A DNA stretch of 64,000 nt from Mauremys mutica (Eukaryota > Chordata > Testudines > Geoemydidae), in NCBI RefSeq assembly GCF_020497125.1, contig NC_059077.1:23816840-23880839 (forward strand), read 5' to 3'. Below are positions 48,420 through 59,233 of this stretch, in pieces (the stretch's first letter is position 1; each line of letters starts with the position of its first letter). The notes below the pieces were generated by a model, which saw nothing but the letters and a program-made list of their open reading frames with translations, did no database searches and was not told the origin of the DNA. Made by a program: the position numbers and the translations under genes.

Positions 48420-49609
48420 CCATAAAAGCACTGAAGCATTTTAAAGGCAAGAATATCCCTACTAACAAGAGCAAAGTCGGTGACGAAGGAAAAGAGAAAC
48501 AGTGTTTTGAACATCAAGCAAAGGGGAATCGCCAGTTTCTGAAAACATGGCTAACGAAATACCCATGGTTAAAGTATGATGATAAAAGAGGAATCATGTT
48601 CTGTGCCCTGTGTCGCAAGCATAATGTGAACTTGGGGGAAAACATACATAATTTTTGTTCTGGGACTGACATCTTTAAGCTTGAATTTATAAATGTACAC
48701 CACAGCAGTGAAGCTCATGCCTGGGCTAGTTGCATGGAAGTTGCCAGCAGTGCTACAGGAGACCAAGCTTCTACTGAGCAGATGTTAAAGAGCATGAACA
48801 AAGTAACTTTAGGACGAATAGAAAATATTTTTAGAACATGCCATGCTATAGCCAAGTGTGGACGTCCTTTCACAGACCTTGACTGGATGTGCAAACTGGA
48901 TGACATGAAAGGTGTGGACATTGGTTCTATGTTTAGAAATGACAAGTCAGCAAGAACATTTATACATTATATAGCTGAAGTAGAACGTAGGGCCTTGAAA
49001 GAGAAACTCGAAAAATGTAAGTTCTTCTCCCTTATTAGTGATGGAGTGGCAGACAATGCAATCAAAGAAGGTGCAGTTGTATATATACGCTTTGCCTCTG
49101 AAGGAAAAGTCCACTGCCAGATTGTTGGGGTTCAATCAGTTGACAAGCCTGATGCTTCAACTATAAAAAATGCCATTGTGAAAACTTTGCAAATAAATCT
49201 TCAGGTCAATCTGTCAAGTCAAGACTGGTCAAGAAAATTGGTTGGGTTTGGGAGTGATGGTGCAGATGTCATGGTAGGAGAAAACAATGGGGTAGCTAAG
49301 CTGCTGAAGGAAATTCAGCCTTGTGTGCAATCTGTGCATTGTTTTGCTCATCGACTTGAACTGGCTTATAAGGGAGCACTGAAAAGCATTCAGCTATACA
49401 CCACTCTAAGTGGTCTCTTGCAAAATATGTATTACTTTTATCATAACTCACCTCTAAATAAGAGCAATCTCAAATCCACATATGAAACCCTTAAGCTACG
49501 TCCAGCGATTCCCTCTCGAATTGGAGGCACTCGATGGCTTTCTCGCCTACAGACAGCTCTCCAGATCCTACTTAAGGGTTACCCTGCAATTCTCCTGCAT
49601 ATGAATAAG
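48420..49609 (+). CDS. hAT-type gene exon 1 (as found)
   Basis: The exon starts after tttttttaattatag with two bases of a split codon and ends AAG|gtaagc in phase 0. It encodes the zinc finger and most of the RNase H-like catalytic core. The frame also runs open upstream to an ATG at 48374, which may be intronic. Confidence 0.8.
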
Positions 49610-50856
49610 GTAAGCGCTTTAAAAATTGTATGTAACTTGACCAAAAAAAAACAAAAAACAAGCTCATGGCTACTTGTTTGTCACCATTTTCATTGACATG
49701 TATTATTTTTCTCGTTGAGTTCCAGGTGCAAGGAGACCCAAGTGCCTCAAATCACCAAAAAGCCAAATGCCTTCTAAAGCTTCTTCTGAAAATGGAGGTT
49801 GTCAAGTTCTCTCACTTCTTGCTGGATATCATTAATGTTCTCAACATTCTATCCCGTGTTACTCAGGATCGTAACTCTTCCATTGCAGATATATTTGCAA
49901 CCATGCAGTCGACACTGGAAACACTCCAAATGTATAAAACAAGGTGAGTGTTTAATCATTACACCAGATGTTTTGCCTCAAAGTGTAAGAAAAGATAATT
50001 TTTTTTTGTATTCTACATTTTTTCAGATCTGGTCCAAAGGAGCGCCTAGTTGATGCAGTTACACACTTTCATGGTCACCAGCTTGTAGGAAATGAAAATA
50101 TCTTACCAGTACGAACCAAAGTATTAAGTAATCTGGTGAGGAGGCTACATGATTGCTTTTGTGATGCCAGCCAAGATGTTTTGAGAGCTACCACCATTGG
50201 AAGTTTTAAACTTTGGCCAGACAAGATCAAACAAGGTCTGGAAAACTATGCACTGGCTATCTGAATAAATCTGAATTATTTATTTAATTTTTCTTTAAGT
50301 TATGCAGATGTTTTCTTTCACCTTTGGTACAGAATTTGGTGAAAGGGAGGTCTCCATCCTAACTAAGCATTATGAACCAATACTGGAAGGTGCCAATGTA
50401 AAAGTTGATGAGGTTGACACTGAATGGAGCATGCTGAAATTAGAGCTATATGACAGGTAATAAAGATACTGAAATTGTGCAAGTTCATCAAACTAAAAAT
50501 GTTTGAAGCCAATGTGTTTAAAGAGTATGTAAAATCTACATGGCCATTTTTTAAATTTATTTTTTGCTATTCTTTTTAGATTTCAGAACATTCGGAGTTT
50601 GACATGGGATTCAGTGAACTCAGATTACTCTCACAAGTATCCTAACATCCTGATGCTGGTAGATTTGATCCTAACACTTCCTGCAAGTTCAGCTGAGGCA
50701 GAGCGTGGCTTCAGTCAAATGAAGCTTACCATGATGCAACTGCACTCTAAAGGAATGTCTGAAAGTGTGACTGATCTCATGATAATTCAGCTGAATTCCC
50801 CAGACATCAAAAAGTTTGACCCAGAGAAGGCTATTCATTTGTGGAATAGTGCTTAG
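48420..50856 (+). CDS. Intact five-exon hAT-transposase-type gene (ZNF862/KIAA1586-like); 5' end unresolved
   Basis: The exons are 48420-49609, 49726-49943, 50027-50235, 50333-50456 and 50580-50856. Their phases (0, 2, 1, 2) match at every junction, giving at least 671 codons and one terminal TAG. Counting from the in-frame ATG at 48374, a TTF-type zinc finger covers residues 55-115 (FLKTWLTKYPWL, C77/C80, H109/H110/H115). The hAT catalytic features follow: D223 (SLISDGVADN), D295 (GFGSDGADVM), CxxH (CFAHRLEL, 323-326) and RW (GGTRWLSRL, 387-388). The last exon holds LPASSAEAERGFSQMK, the dimerisation region with the conserved Glu. The first exon probably begins at the tttttaattatag acceptor, so the true start lies upstream, perhaps beyond the CR1. 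Terminal inverted repeats were not found. It is either a young intron-bearing hAT transposon or a domesticated gene. It could be nested in a SPEF2 intron on the same strand. Confidence 0.85.
49726..49943 (+). CDS. hAT-type gene exon 2
   Basis: The acceptor is cgttgagttccag and the donor is AG|gtgagt. It encodes VQGDPSASNHQKAKCLLK to LQMYKTR, the alpha-helical insertion region of the hAT fold. The preceding intron is 116 bp. Confidence 0.83.
50027..50235 (+). CDS. hAT-type gene exon 3
   Basis: The acceptor is acattttttcag and the donor is G|gtctgg, which is weak. Read-through would stop within 13 codons. It encodes SGPKERLVDAVTHFHGHQL to KLWPDKIKQ. The preceding intron is only 83 bp. Confidence 0.8.
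50333..50456 (+). CDS. hAT-type gene exon 4
   Basis: The acceptor is cctttggtacag and the donor is AG|gtaata. It encodes FGEREVSILTKHYEPIL to MLKLELYDR. The preceding intron is 97 bp. Confidence 0.8.
50580..50856 (+). CDS. hAT-type gene exon 5 with dimerisation domain
   Basis: The acceptor is gctattctttttag after a 123-bp intron. It encodes FQNIRSLTWDSVNS, LPASSAEAERGFSQMK and the terminal IHLWNSA before TAG at 50854. No AATAAA was seen in the following 300 bp. Confidence 0.85.
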
Positions 50857-51172
50857 CAAAGACATAGAAGACTACAGACTGCCTATATGATAACTAATGG
50901 AAGATCAGATTGCTCCTCAGACTCTGATTTTGATAGTCATTATGGGAGTGATTAGAGTTGTTCAAAATACCAAGTTTTCATTTTTGTATCTTGCATGGAG
51001 ATTTTTGTAACATTCCTTGAAAATTTAGCCAAAGCAAAAATTACACTAAGTTCACAAAAATTTAGCATTGCCAAGATGGCAACTTGATTTAAACAAGTGT
51101 CTTGAAATAGTTGTTTAAGAAAGATCATTGGTAAAGCCCTTACGTTTTTTTTGAACAATCAAATGAGAAATA
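50857..51172. other. Downstream region of the hAT-type gene
   Basis: AT-rich and possibly 3' untranslated. Neither a canonical polyadenylation signal nor a terminal inverted repeat was recognised before the mariner MITE. Confidence 0.35.
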
Positions 51173-51369
51173 TACCTCTACCCCGATATAACGCTGTCCT
51201 CGGGAGCCAAAAAATCTTACCGCGTTATAGGTGAAACCTCATTATATCGAACTTGCTTTGATCCACTGGAGTGCGCAGCCCCGCCCCCCCCCACCCCGGA
51301 GCACTGCTTTACTGCGTTATATCCGAATTCGTGTTATATCAGGTCTCATTATATTGGGGTAGAGGTGTA
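51173..51369. mobile_element. Mariner-type MITE, copy 2
   Basis: The ends tacctctaccccgatataac and ttggggtagaggtgta are inverted repeats, with TA at the borders. The interior (cgggagccaaaaaatcttac, cttgctttgatccactg) matches copy 1 at 16972-17149. Confidence 0.82.
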
Positions 51370-51471
51370 CTAACTAACCATTCCTGTCAAATGATGCTTT
51401 CCCCCTGTATCCTGTGAATCTGGGCCACACCCCATCCAAAAATTGTCTTTCAGTTTATTAGAAGTGGTATA

Positions 51472-51940
51472 GAATCATAAAAAAATGTAGGGCTGGAAGG
51501 TACCTTGAGAGGTCATCAATTCCAGCCCCTGCGCTGAGGCAGGATTAAGTAAACCTAAGCCATCCTTGACAGATATTTGTTTAACCTGTTTTTTAAAAAC
51601 TTCCAAATGACAGGGATTCTAGAACTTTCCTGAGAGCCTATTCCAGATCTTAACTACCCTTATAGTTAGAAAGTTTCCTAATAGCTAACCTACATCTCCC
51701 TTGCTGCAGATTAAGCCCATTACTTCTTGTCCTACCTCCAGTGGACATAGAGAACATTGGAACACAGTCCTCTTTATAACAGCCCTTAACATATTTGAAG
51801 ACTGTTATCAGGTCACCCCTCTGTTTTCTTTTCTCATGTCTAAACATGCCCAGTTTTTTTAACCTTTCCTCACAGGTCACATTTTCTAAACCATTTTTGT
51901 TGCTCTTCCTTGGATTCTGTCCACATCTTTCCTAACTGGA
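51472..51940 (-). mobile_element. CR1 LINE 3' end (antisense)
   Basis: It runs from tgtagggctggaaggtacct through ctgcgctgaggcaggattaa to caggtcacccctctgttttc. On the minus strand the frame at 51650-51880 reads MTCEERLKKLGMF and GDLITVFKYVKG, the C-terminus of CR1 ORF2. Confidence 0.82.
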
Positions 51941-52418
51941 TTGATAATTATTTCTTCTGTTCTATCTTGGCTGACAACTACTGTGATCTCATTTAGGTTT
52001 AACGTTTGTCAAACCCTGCAAAATACTTTTCTAAAGAGCTGTAATGATGCGGCCGCTGGCGAGACATAACTGAGAATATCAATTCAGGACAAATTGCTTA
52101 GAGCAGGGCAGTTACAGCCCAAGGCTGGGTTTTCTTTATTATTAAGGCACACCAAACATGCCAGAGAGGACTTCGGTTTTACCTCACTGGCTAGCCATAT
52201 GTCACATAAGCAATTCCCTTAGACACGCCAGTTTCCCAGTATCACCACCAGCACCACTCCTTATAGGGATGACTGGTTATGAAAACCAATACCCCAGTAA
52301 AAGAAAAAGGGTTCTCCCAATCCCAAAGGACCAAGTTCCAGACCCAGGTCAATATAAAAATCAGATCTTACCCACAAATCACGCTATTACCTGTCCTTTA
52401 GAATCTAAAAACTAAAGG

Positions 52419-52424
52419 TTTATT
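52419..52424 (-). terminator. LTR polyadenylation signal
   Basis: AATAAA on the minus strand, about 250 bp downstream of the LTR TATA box. Confidence 0.55.
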
Positions 52425-52671
52425 TATAAAAAGAAAGAAATATAGATGAGAACTAAAATTGGTTAAATTGAATCAATTACATACAACAATGGCAAAGTTC
52501 TTGGTTCAGGCTTGTAGCAGTGATGGAATAAACTGCAGCCACAAATCAAGTCTCTGGAGGAAATCCACAGCTTGGATGGGTCATTCAGTCCTTTGTTCAG
52601 AGCTTCAGTGTAGCAAAGTTCCTCCAGGGGTAAGAAGCAGGATTGAAGACAAAATGGAGGGGTTTCCAGGG

Positions 52672-52683
52672 CCTTTTATATTC
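52672..52683 (-). promoter_or_regulatory. LTR TATA box
   Basis: GAATATAAAAGG on the minus strand inside the solo LTR, correctly placed relative to the AATAAA at 52419-52424. Present-day activity is unknown. Confidence 0.55.
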
Positions 52684-52875
52684 TTTCTCTTGTGGGCAGA
52701 AGCCCCTTTGTTCTTCTGTGCAAAGTCACAGTAAACAAGATGGAGTTTGTAGTCACATGGGCAAATCACATGTCCATGCATGACTCCGTTTTTTGCAAGC
52801 CGACGCCATTGTGTGTGTTAGTTTGAACGTTCCCAGGAAAACTCAGATGCAGATTGGCATCTCCCAAAGTCCATT

Positions 52876-54180
52876 GTCATAGAATCATAGAATATCAGGG
52901 TTGGAAGGAACCTCCTGCTAGGAGGACATCTAGTCCAACCTCCTGCTCAAAGCAGGATCAATCCCCAACTAAATCATCCAAGCCAGGGCTTTGTCAAGCC
53001 TGACCTTAAAAACCTCTAAGGAAGGAGATTCCACCACTTCCCTAGGTAACCCATTCGAGTGCTTCATCACCCTCCTAGTGAAAAAGTTTTTCCTAATATC
53101 CAACCTAAACCTCCCCCACTGCAACTTGAGACCATTACTCCTTGTTCTGTCATCTGCCACCACTGAGAACAGTCTAGATCCATCCTCTTTGGAACCCCCT
53201 TTCAGGTAGTTGAAAGCAGCTATCAAATCCCCCCTCATTCTTCTCTTCTGCAGACTAAACAATCCCAGTTCCCTCAGCCTCTCCTCATAAATCATGTGCT
53301 CCAGCCCCCTAATCATTTTTGTTGCCCTCCACTGGACTCTTTCCAATTTCTCCACATCCTTCTTGTAGTGTGGGGCTCAAAACTAGACACAGTACTCCAG
53401 ATGAGGCCTCACCACATTTATTATTCTTTCTATACATCGGGATGGTTTGTTCCTGCAACCTCAATAAGGATTTTTTTTAAAAATACAGCCAGCTCTCCTG
53501 GACTCCTTTCCCCCTCATGTTATTCTCCCAGGGGATCCTGCCCATCAGTTCCCTGAGGGAGTCAAAGTCTGCTTTGCTGAAGTTCAGGGTACATATTCTG
53601 CTGCTCTCCTTTCTTCCCTGTGTCAGGATCCTGAACTCGACCATCTCATGGTCACTGCCTCCCAGGTTCCCATCCACTTTTGCTTCCCCTACTAAGTCTT
53701 CCCTGTTTGTGAGCAGCAGGTCAAGAAGAGCTCTGCCCCTAGTTGGTTCCTCCTGCACTTGGACCAGGAAATTATCCCCTACACTTTCCAAAAACTTCCT
53801 GGATTGTCTGTGCACCGCTGTATTGCTCTCCCAGCAGATATCGGGGTGATTGAAGTCCCACATGAGAACCAAGGCCTGTGATCTAGTAACTTCTGTTAGT
53901 TGCCAGAAGAAAGCCTCGTCCACCTCATCCCCCTGGTTTGGTGGTCTATAGCAGACTACCACTACAACATCACCCTTGTTGCTCACACTTCTAAACTTAA
54001 TCCAGCGACTCTCAGGTTTTTCTGCAGTTTCATATTGGAGCTCTGAGCAGTCATACTGCTCTCTTACATACAATGCAACTCCTCCACCTTTTCTGCTCTG
54101 CCTGTCCTTCCTGAACAGTTTATATCCATCCATGACAGTACTCCAGTCATGTGAGTTATCCTACCAGGTCTCTGTTATTC
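52876..54180 (-). mobile_element. CR1 LINE inserted in the solo LTR, with RT domain deleted
   Basis: The minus strand carries an endonuclease part of ORF2 at 54133-53477 ([52 protein letters not shown]) and a 3' part at 53355-52969 ([35 protein letters not shown]). The RT between them is missing and replaced by about 100 bp around 53390-53475. The 3' end is the usual CR1 atagaatcatagaatatc. The LTR resumes at about 54180. Confidence 0.85.
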
Positions 54181-54491
54181 CAGAGACCTGTAATCAGTTA
54201 AGCGTTTCTTGATTGGGCACTTACTGAGAATAGTCCTTTCTTAAGAAGCTGACCAAATGCTTCACTGAGGCTTCTTAGAATCAAACACATTGAGATACAA
54301 GTACATAGCCAATATTTATAACTTCAAATACAAAAATGATACACACATACAGACATCATAATCAGCAAATCATAACCTTGTCATAGACACCTCATTCGAC
54401 AACCTTTGTACAATATTTGATGCAACTATAGGACCTTAGTTGCAAGAATAATATATACGGTCACAATTCATGTTAAAAACGTCACAAGAGC

Positions 54492-55925
54492 CAAATTGGA
54501 GCCATTTATACCTATCTGATTGTTGATTGCCTCTGTCAGATGGACACTCAAAGAAGTCACAGAATTCATTCCTTTAGAACTTTCTGCTAAAAGTTCAGTT
54601 CCAGTCAAGGGGAAAGACAACCAATATCAGAAACAGCTTCCAGAAAATTGAGTTTCTACTCTCATCCAATTTGTATTAGAAGAAAAATGGAGTGAGATTA
54701 CTTATGATATTCATGGTCATCAAAACTTTCCTGGGGACTAAGACCCAGATAGGTCTTAAGAAAGTGAAACAACTTTGTGGTAAAAGAGAATTTCAAGATG
54801 TCACTCACTTCTAAATCAAGAAGATCAGCAGTGTACTCTGGATATAAGGTACTTCAAATGCAAAACTGCAGAAGGTATCTCAGATGTATATGTGTAGTAT
54901 ACACACAAAATACTTTAGATCTAAGCAGTTATCAGATTCAATAATATAATAAACACAATTGTGTAATAGATATACAGCCTTTGAATGCATGTTTACTCTA
55001 ATGGATGATGGGCTGATCAAGTACAGCTCATTAATAGGGGGTCAGAACAAGAGGTCAGCAATCATGCACCAGAAGATGGTAGAATACCTTTATAAAATAT
55101 ACATCTTTTCTAAGATATGATTTTCAAACAACCACATCGTTCAATTGGCTAAGCATTACTAATCCTATTATTAAGGAACACAACATGGAATGGTATGTGT
55201 TGTGCTAGGTGCATTATTTGGTACATAGTGTTGCCAGTTCTCACAATTTTATCATGAGTTTCATGACATTTGGTGTGTTTCTTAAGCACCAGCTCCTGGA
55301 GTTGTTAGATTCTCAGTGTTAATTTAATTTTTATTTTAAAGGAAGTTTCAAGCCCTCCTGGTTGTGAAGGAAAGCCTGAAAATCTGACTGCAAAAGGCTC
55401 AAGCACCTGAAAACAAACCAACCCCCCCAAACCTGAAGTTTACAGTTTTTTTAATCTCCTTATTTTTAAGTCAATCTCATGATTTTGGTGGGGGGGGGCA
55501 GCTGGGTCATGATTTTTTAATGCTGGGGATTAGCAATACTGGGTACATTTCTTTAGGTGGATTGCTGCAGAATACTAAAGAAATGGTGCTGTCCCAACAT
55601 GAAGCATACTCAGAAATGGTTATAAGGTGATTCTGTGCAAATATTATCTCAAAATTAAATGAAGAAAAATAATTAAATCCTTTTTGTTTTTTAAAATATA
55701 ATCTTACACTCAGAAGTAGTTTCATCATTCACCGAGTAAACAAGGCAATACATTAAAATTGGAAAAAGCTATCTGAAAAACGTAAACTATGTTTTAAAAT
55801 CTTTTTTTGAATCTTATTTTCCTGCTCTTGACATTAGCCTCTCCCTGTCTCCCTGCTGATCTCTCTCCTAATGACACCGTTTGGGGGGTGAGGAAATAGG
55901 CCATGCTACATGTGGAGATACTGAA
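54492..55925. other. No gene recognised
   Basis: AT-rich and unassigned, with a short G-run at about 55489-55498. Confidence 0.4.
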
Positions 55926-55929
55926 AGAC

Positions 55930-56229
55930 GTTGGGTACGTCCATACTACCCGCCAGGTCGGCGGGTAGCAATCGACTTCTCGGAGTTCGATATATCGCGT
56001 CTCATCTAGACGCGATATATCGAATTCCGAACGCGCTCCTGTCGACTCCGGAACTCCACCACTGCGAACGGCGGTGGCGGAGTCGACGAGGGAGCCGTGG
56101 ACTTTGATCCCGCGCCGTGAGGACGGGTAAGTAGTTCGAACTAAGGTAGCTCGACTTCAGCTATGCTATTCGCGTAGCTGAAGTTGCGTACCTTAGTTCA
56201 ACCTCCCCCCCAGTGTAGACCAGGCCTTA
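55930..56229. mobile_element. Highly palindromic MITE
   Basis: The body contains three hairpin-forming segments: cgatatatcgcgtctcat/ctagacgcgatatatcg (55988-56022), ggagtcgac type arms around 56042-56085, and gtagctcgacttcagcta/tagctgaagttgcgtacc (56146-56193). The ends (gggtacgtccatact and agtgtagaccaggcc) are imperfect inverted repeats. It is CpG-rich in an AT-rich setting. A short TT/TTA duplication suggests the PIF/Harbinger superfamily, but this is not firm. Confidence 0.65.
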
Positions 56230-57690
56230 GGCTGGCTTGGAGAGTCAGTTCTGAAATCATCAGAAGAGATGGGGCTTTAGCCTATGTGAACAATGTGATT
56301 ACATAGCCCTGCTTACATAGGGACCACATGCACCCACATCTCAGCAGCCAGTCATAGTGCTATTAATCGTGATTAATGTTCTCTACTCTGATTCCCTTTT
56401 CATCCCAGTTTGTATCTCCAATACTTCTTGACTCAATTTCTTGAATTTCCTTGTCTCACAATCACATTCTAGTACTATTCATGAAGGGGTGTTACATAAC
56501 TCCATGTAGCTTTACAAAAGGTGAAACTAGGGGTTAGCTACATCTTGGGACGTTGTTGCAGATAGGCAAGAGGCAATTAGGTTTTTAGGAACGTGGAGCC
56601 AATTAGGGTCCTGTACATCTTACTTCACAGAGACCCTGTGAGGAGGAGATATGGGAGAGATAAGTAAACTAAGCCATGATGTGATGTAAGGAAAAACAGA
56701 CAGCAGATGTCCAGAGCAGGAGTGACTACAGCCAAAAGAGGGAAATGGCATAAATGAAGGTTAGGAAAAAGTTGATAATGGGTTATTTAAAATTACTTAA
56801 AACAATCCAGATCATGGCCATGCTGGAAGAGAAAAGAAAAACCAACAACCTGAAAATAAGAATTCTGATATTCCAAATGTTCATGATAAATCACTGGGAA
56901 GTTCTAGATTTTAATTGATTAAAATATATAAAAATATACTATATTATCTTAGTCTGGTCTGCCTACTACTTTTCTAAGGGACTTTGCTTCCCTGTCCCCT
57001 GCACCCACCCACAAACCAGTAACAGTAAATCTGGGGTAGAGTACCTGGTTTTTAGATTTATTAAGAACATGCTGCATATGAAGCTTCCCATTAAGGAGCA
57101 CTTCATGCCACAGATAATGGTGTAGGTCTTACCAAACTTATAAAGCTTCCTTTTGATCATGTGACTCTTGTAACCTTGAGTTTTTCCATCAAAGTTTATT
57201 TTTTTGGTGGGTAATAACTTCAAATTATGAAATCCACAAACTGGGGTTCTATGTATGTTAGCAAATGGTCCACCAAATGCTAATTTTATAAGGTGTTTTT
57301 CCTCATAATATATATCCAAATTTATTCCAGAGGTGATATCAGAGCACCTTTGTCTGTTATCCTGCAAATATTTCTTCTCTGTTCCCCGGTCTATTGGAAT
57401 CACCTTTGGTGTTGAAATTCATGATGGGCCATTTAGGGGTTCAAGTTCTGGATTTCCTCTCTTACCTTGGCCTCTGCCAACAGACTTCATACTTGCCACA
57501 GCCTATTTCTTCCTTACCAAGACACACATGCACGCATGCACACATATGCGTGCGCGACTTCCTACTGGCCCCAGGCTACCTCTGTGCATTAGAACTTATG
57601 TAGTGCATTGCTCACCTGTTTTCAAGATTAAAGCCCAGCACACAGGCTGTCAGACGTGCTGATTCCCATGATCAGGTAGATACTGAAAAC
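56230..57690. other. No gene recognised
   Basis: Unassigned sequence. Open frames near 56970-57660 show no protein-family resemblance. Confidence 0.4.
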
Positions 57691-58042
57691 TGTCAGGGCA
57701 GCTGGGCAGTATGCTGTGGTTGAAGCAGGAGCTGGCACAGGCTGGAGCAAGAGCAGGCACAGGCTTTGGCTGGAGCAGGAGTAATCTGTCAGAACTACCA
57801 GGGAGATGGGAGTATCCCCAACAAGGTAGTAATGTTGAGCAAACTGGAGTGGTTGCTTTCACTAGGAGCCAATATATCTACTTGGGGGTCACCTGGTTAG
57901 ACCCTTGCTTGTGGATTGGCTGAACCCTCAGGACTTGCAGGGACTTACCTCCAATGACCTATCAGGTTCAGAACACTCAGATTCAGGGATGACTCATCAG
58001 GCTCAGAGATGACTCATCCTCTGACTCTGAACACTCATTACA
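57691..58042 (-). repeat. Gypsy 3' LTR
   Basis: It runs from tgtcagggcagctgg to acactcattaca. A polypurine tract lies on its inner side. It is 352 bp against 294 bp for the partner, because of an extra repeated block (gatgactcatcaggctcaga) and other indels. Confidence 0.8.
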
Positions 58043-58052
58043 GTTCACCCCC

Positions 58053-58689
58053 CTAACACCCGAAAAGGTTTATCTGGGTGTGACTGATGGAATTCTCTAA
58101 GTAGGGCAGGTGTATGTACATTGACAGCCAGCCTCCACAAATGATCAGCTGGATCATAACCCTCCCAATCAACAAGGTACATAAGCTTCCGCAGAGAACT
58201 CTGGAGTCCAAGATCTGCTTAAACAAATACTCCTCGTGTCCCTGGACCATGATAGATGCTGGTGGAGGCTGAACTGATCTGGAAAAGGAGTTATTGAGAC
58301 GTGGAATACTGGATGCATTTTCATCATCCTGGGCAGTTAGAGTTTGAAGGCTACAGAGACTGATCTGTTGGATGGGCCAACATATCGGTAATCCAGCTTT
58401 CATGAAGGTCAGGTAGAGACAAAGTCACCCTGGAGAGCCATACTTTATCTCCAGCTGTGTTGTAACGGGTTCCCTGCCAATGGAGAGTGGCGTACCATTT
58501 GAAATCCTGTTTGGTCGGTTTTAGGTGGGCTTTCAACTCTTCCTGGATGCAGTGCAGGTGTTCCACTAGTTTGGAGGCTGTGGGTACATGGGAGACTTGT
58601 GGCATAGACAGATGGAAGTGGGAGTGGAAACCATAACTGATATAAAAAGGACTCTGGTGGGTTAATCTCTGACCAGAAATGTTATACAC
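58053..58689 (-). pseudogene. Gypsy integrase C-terminus and chromodomain remnant
   Basis: Reading on the minus strand, HQSPFYISYGFHSHFH and GDKVWLSRVTLSLPD (integrase C-terminal part) are followed after a frame change by YLFKQILDSRVLCGSLC, the start of a chromodomain. Stops and a frameshift are present. Confidence 0.72.
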
Positions 58690-59233
58690 AAATTTGGCAA
58701 AAGGGAGGAGTCAAACCCAGTCATTCTGATGGTAATTGATTAAGCAGTGGAGGTATAGGTCAAGAATTTGGTTTTTGTGTTCCATCTGTCCATACGTCTA
58801 GCAGTGATAAGCTGAGGAGACCAATAGATCCACATCCAGGAGCTTGAACAACTCTAGCTGGAAATGTGAAATGAACTGTGATCTTCAATCAGATGTAATG
58901 TTGGACAATAAACCATGGCGTTTGAAGACATGGTTGAAAAGCAGTCATTCTGTTACTTCCACTGTGGGAATTTGAAGGCACAGCATGAAATGAAACATTT
59001 TTGTAAATAGATTGACAATGACTAGCACAGTTATGTGGCACTGGGCATTTGGAAGTTCAATGATAAAGTCCTTGTAGATGGATGCCAAAGGTTGAGACAG
59101 AGTTCACAGTGGAGTCAAAGTGTCCAGAGGATTGGCAATGGAAGTCTTCATTCAAGTGCATATATCACAGAAGTTGATGTACAATTCAATAAACAAATGC
59201 AGCTTTGACAACCAAAATTTTGAGACACCAACC

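Larger units (their letters stand above)
52040..54486 (-). mobile_element. Solo LTR of an endogenous retrovirus, split by a CR1
   Basis: It begins tgtaatgatgcggccgctgg and ends aaaaacgtcaca (TG...CA). It is flanked by agagc at 52035-52039 and 54487-54491, a perfect 5-bp target duplication. On the minus strand a TATA box (GAATATAAAAGG, 52672-52683) is followed 250 bp later by AATAAA (52419-52424), which sets the orientation. No internal viral genes are present, so it formed by recombination between two LTRs. Confidence 0.85.

Noticed and set aside
53477..54133. 218-codon minus-strand frame that looks like an enzyme gene
   Set aside because: It is the endonuclease part of a CR1 LINE; treated as part of the mobile element, not a host gene.
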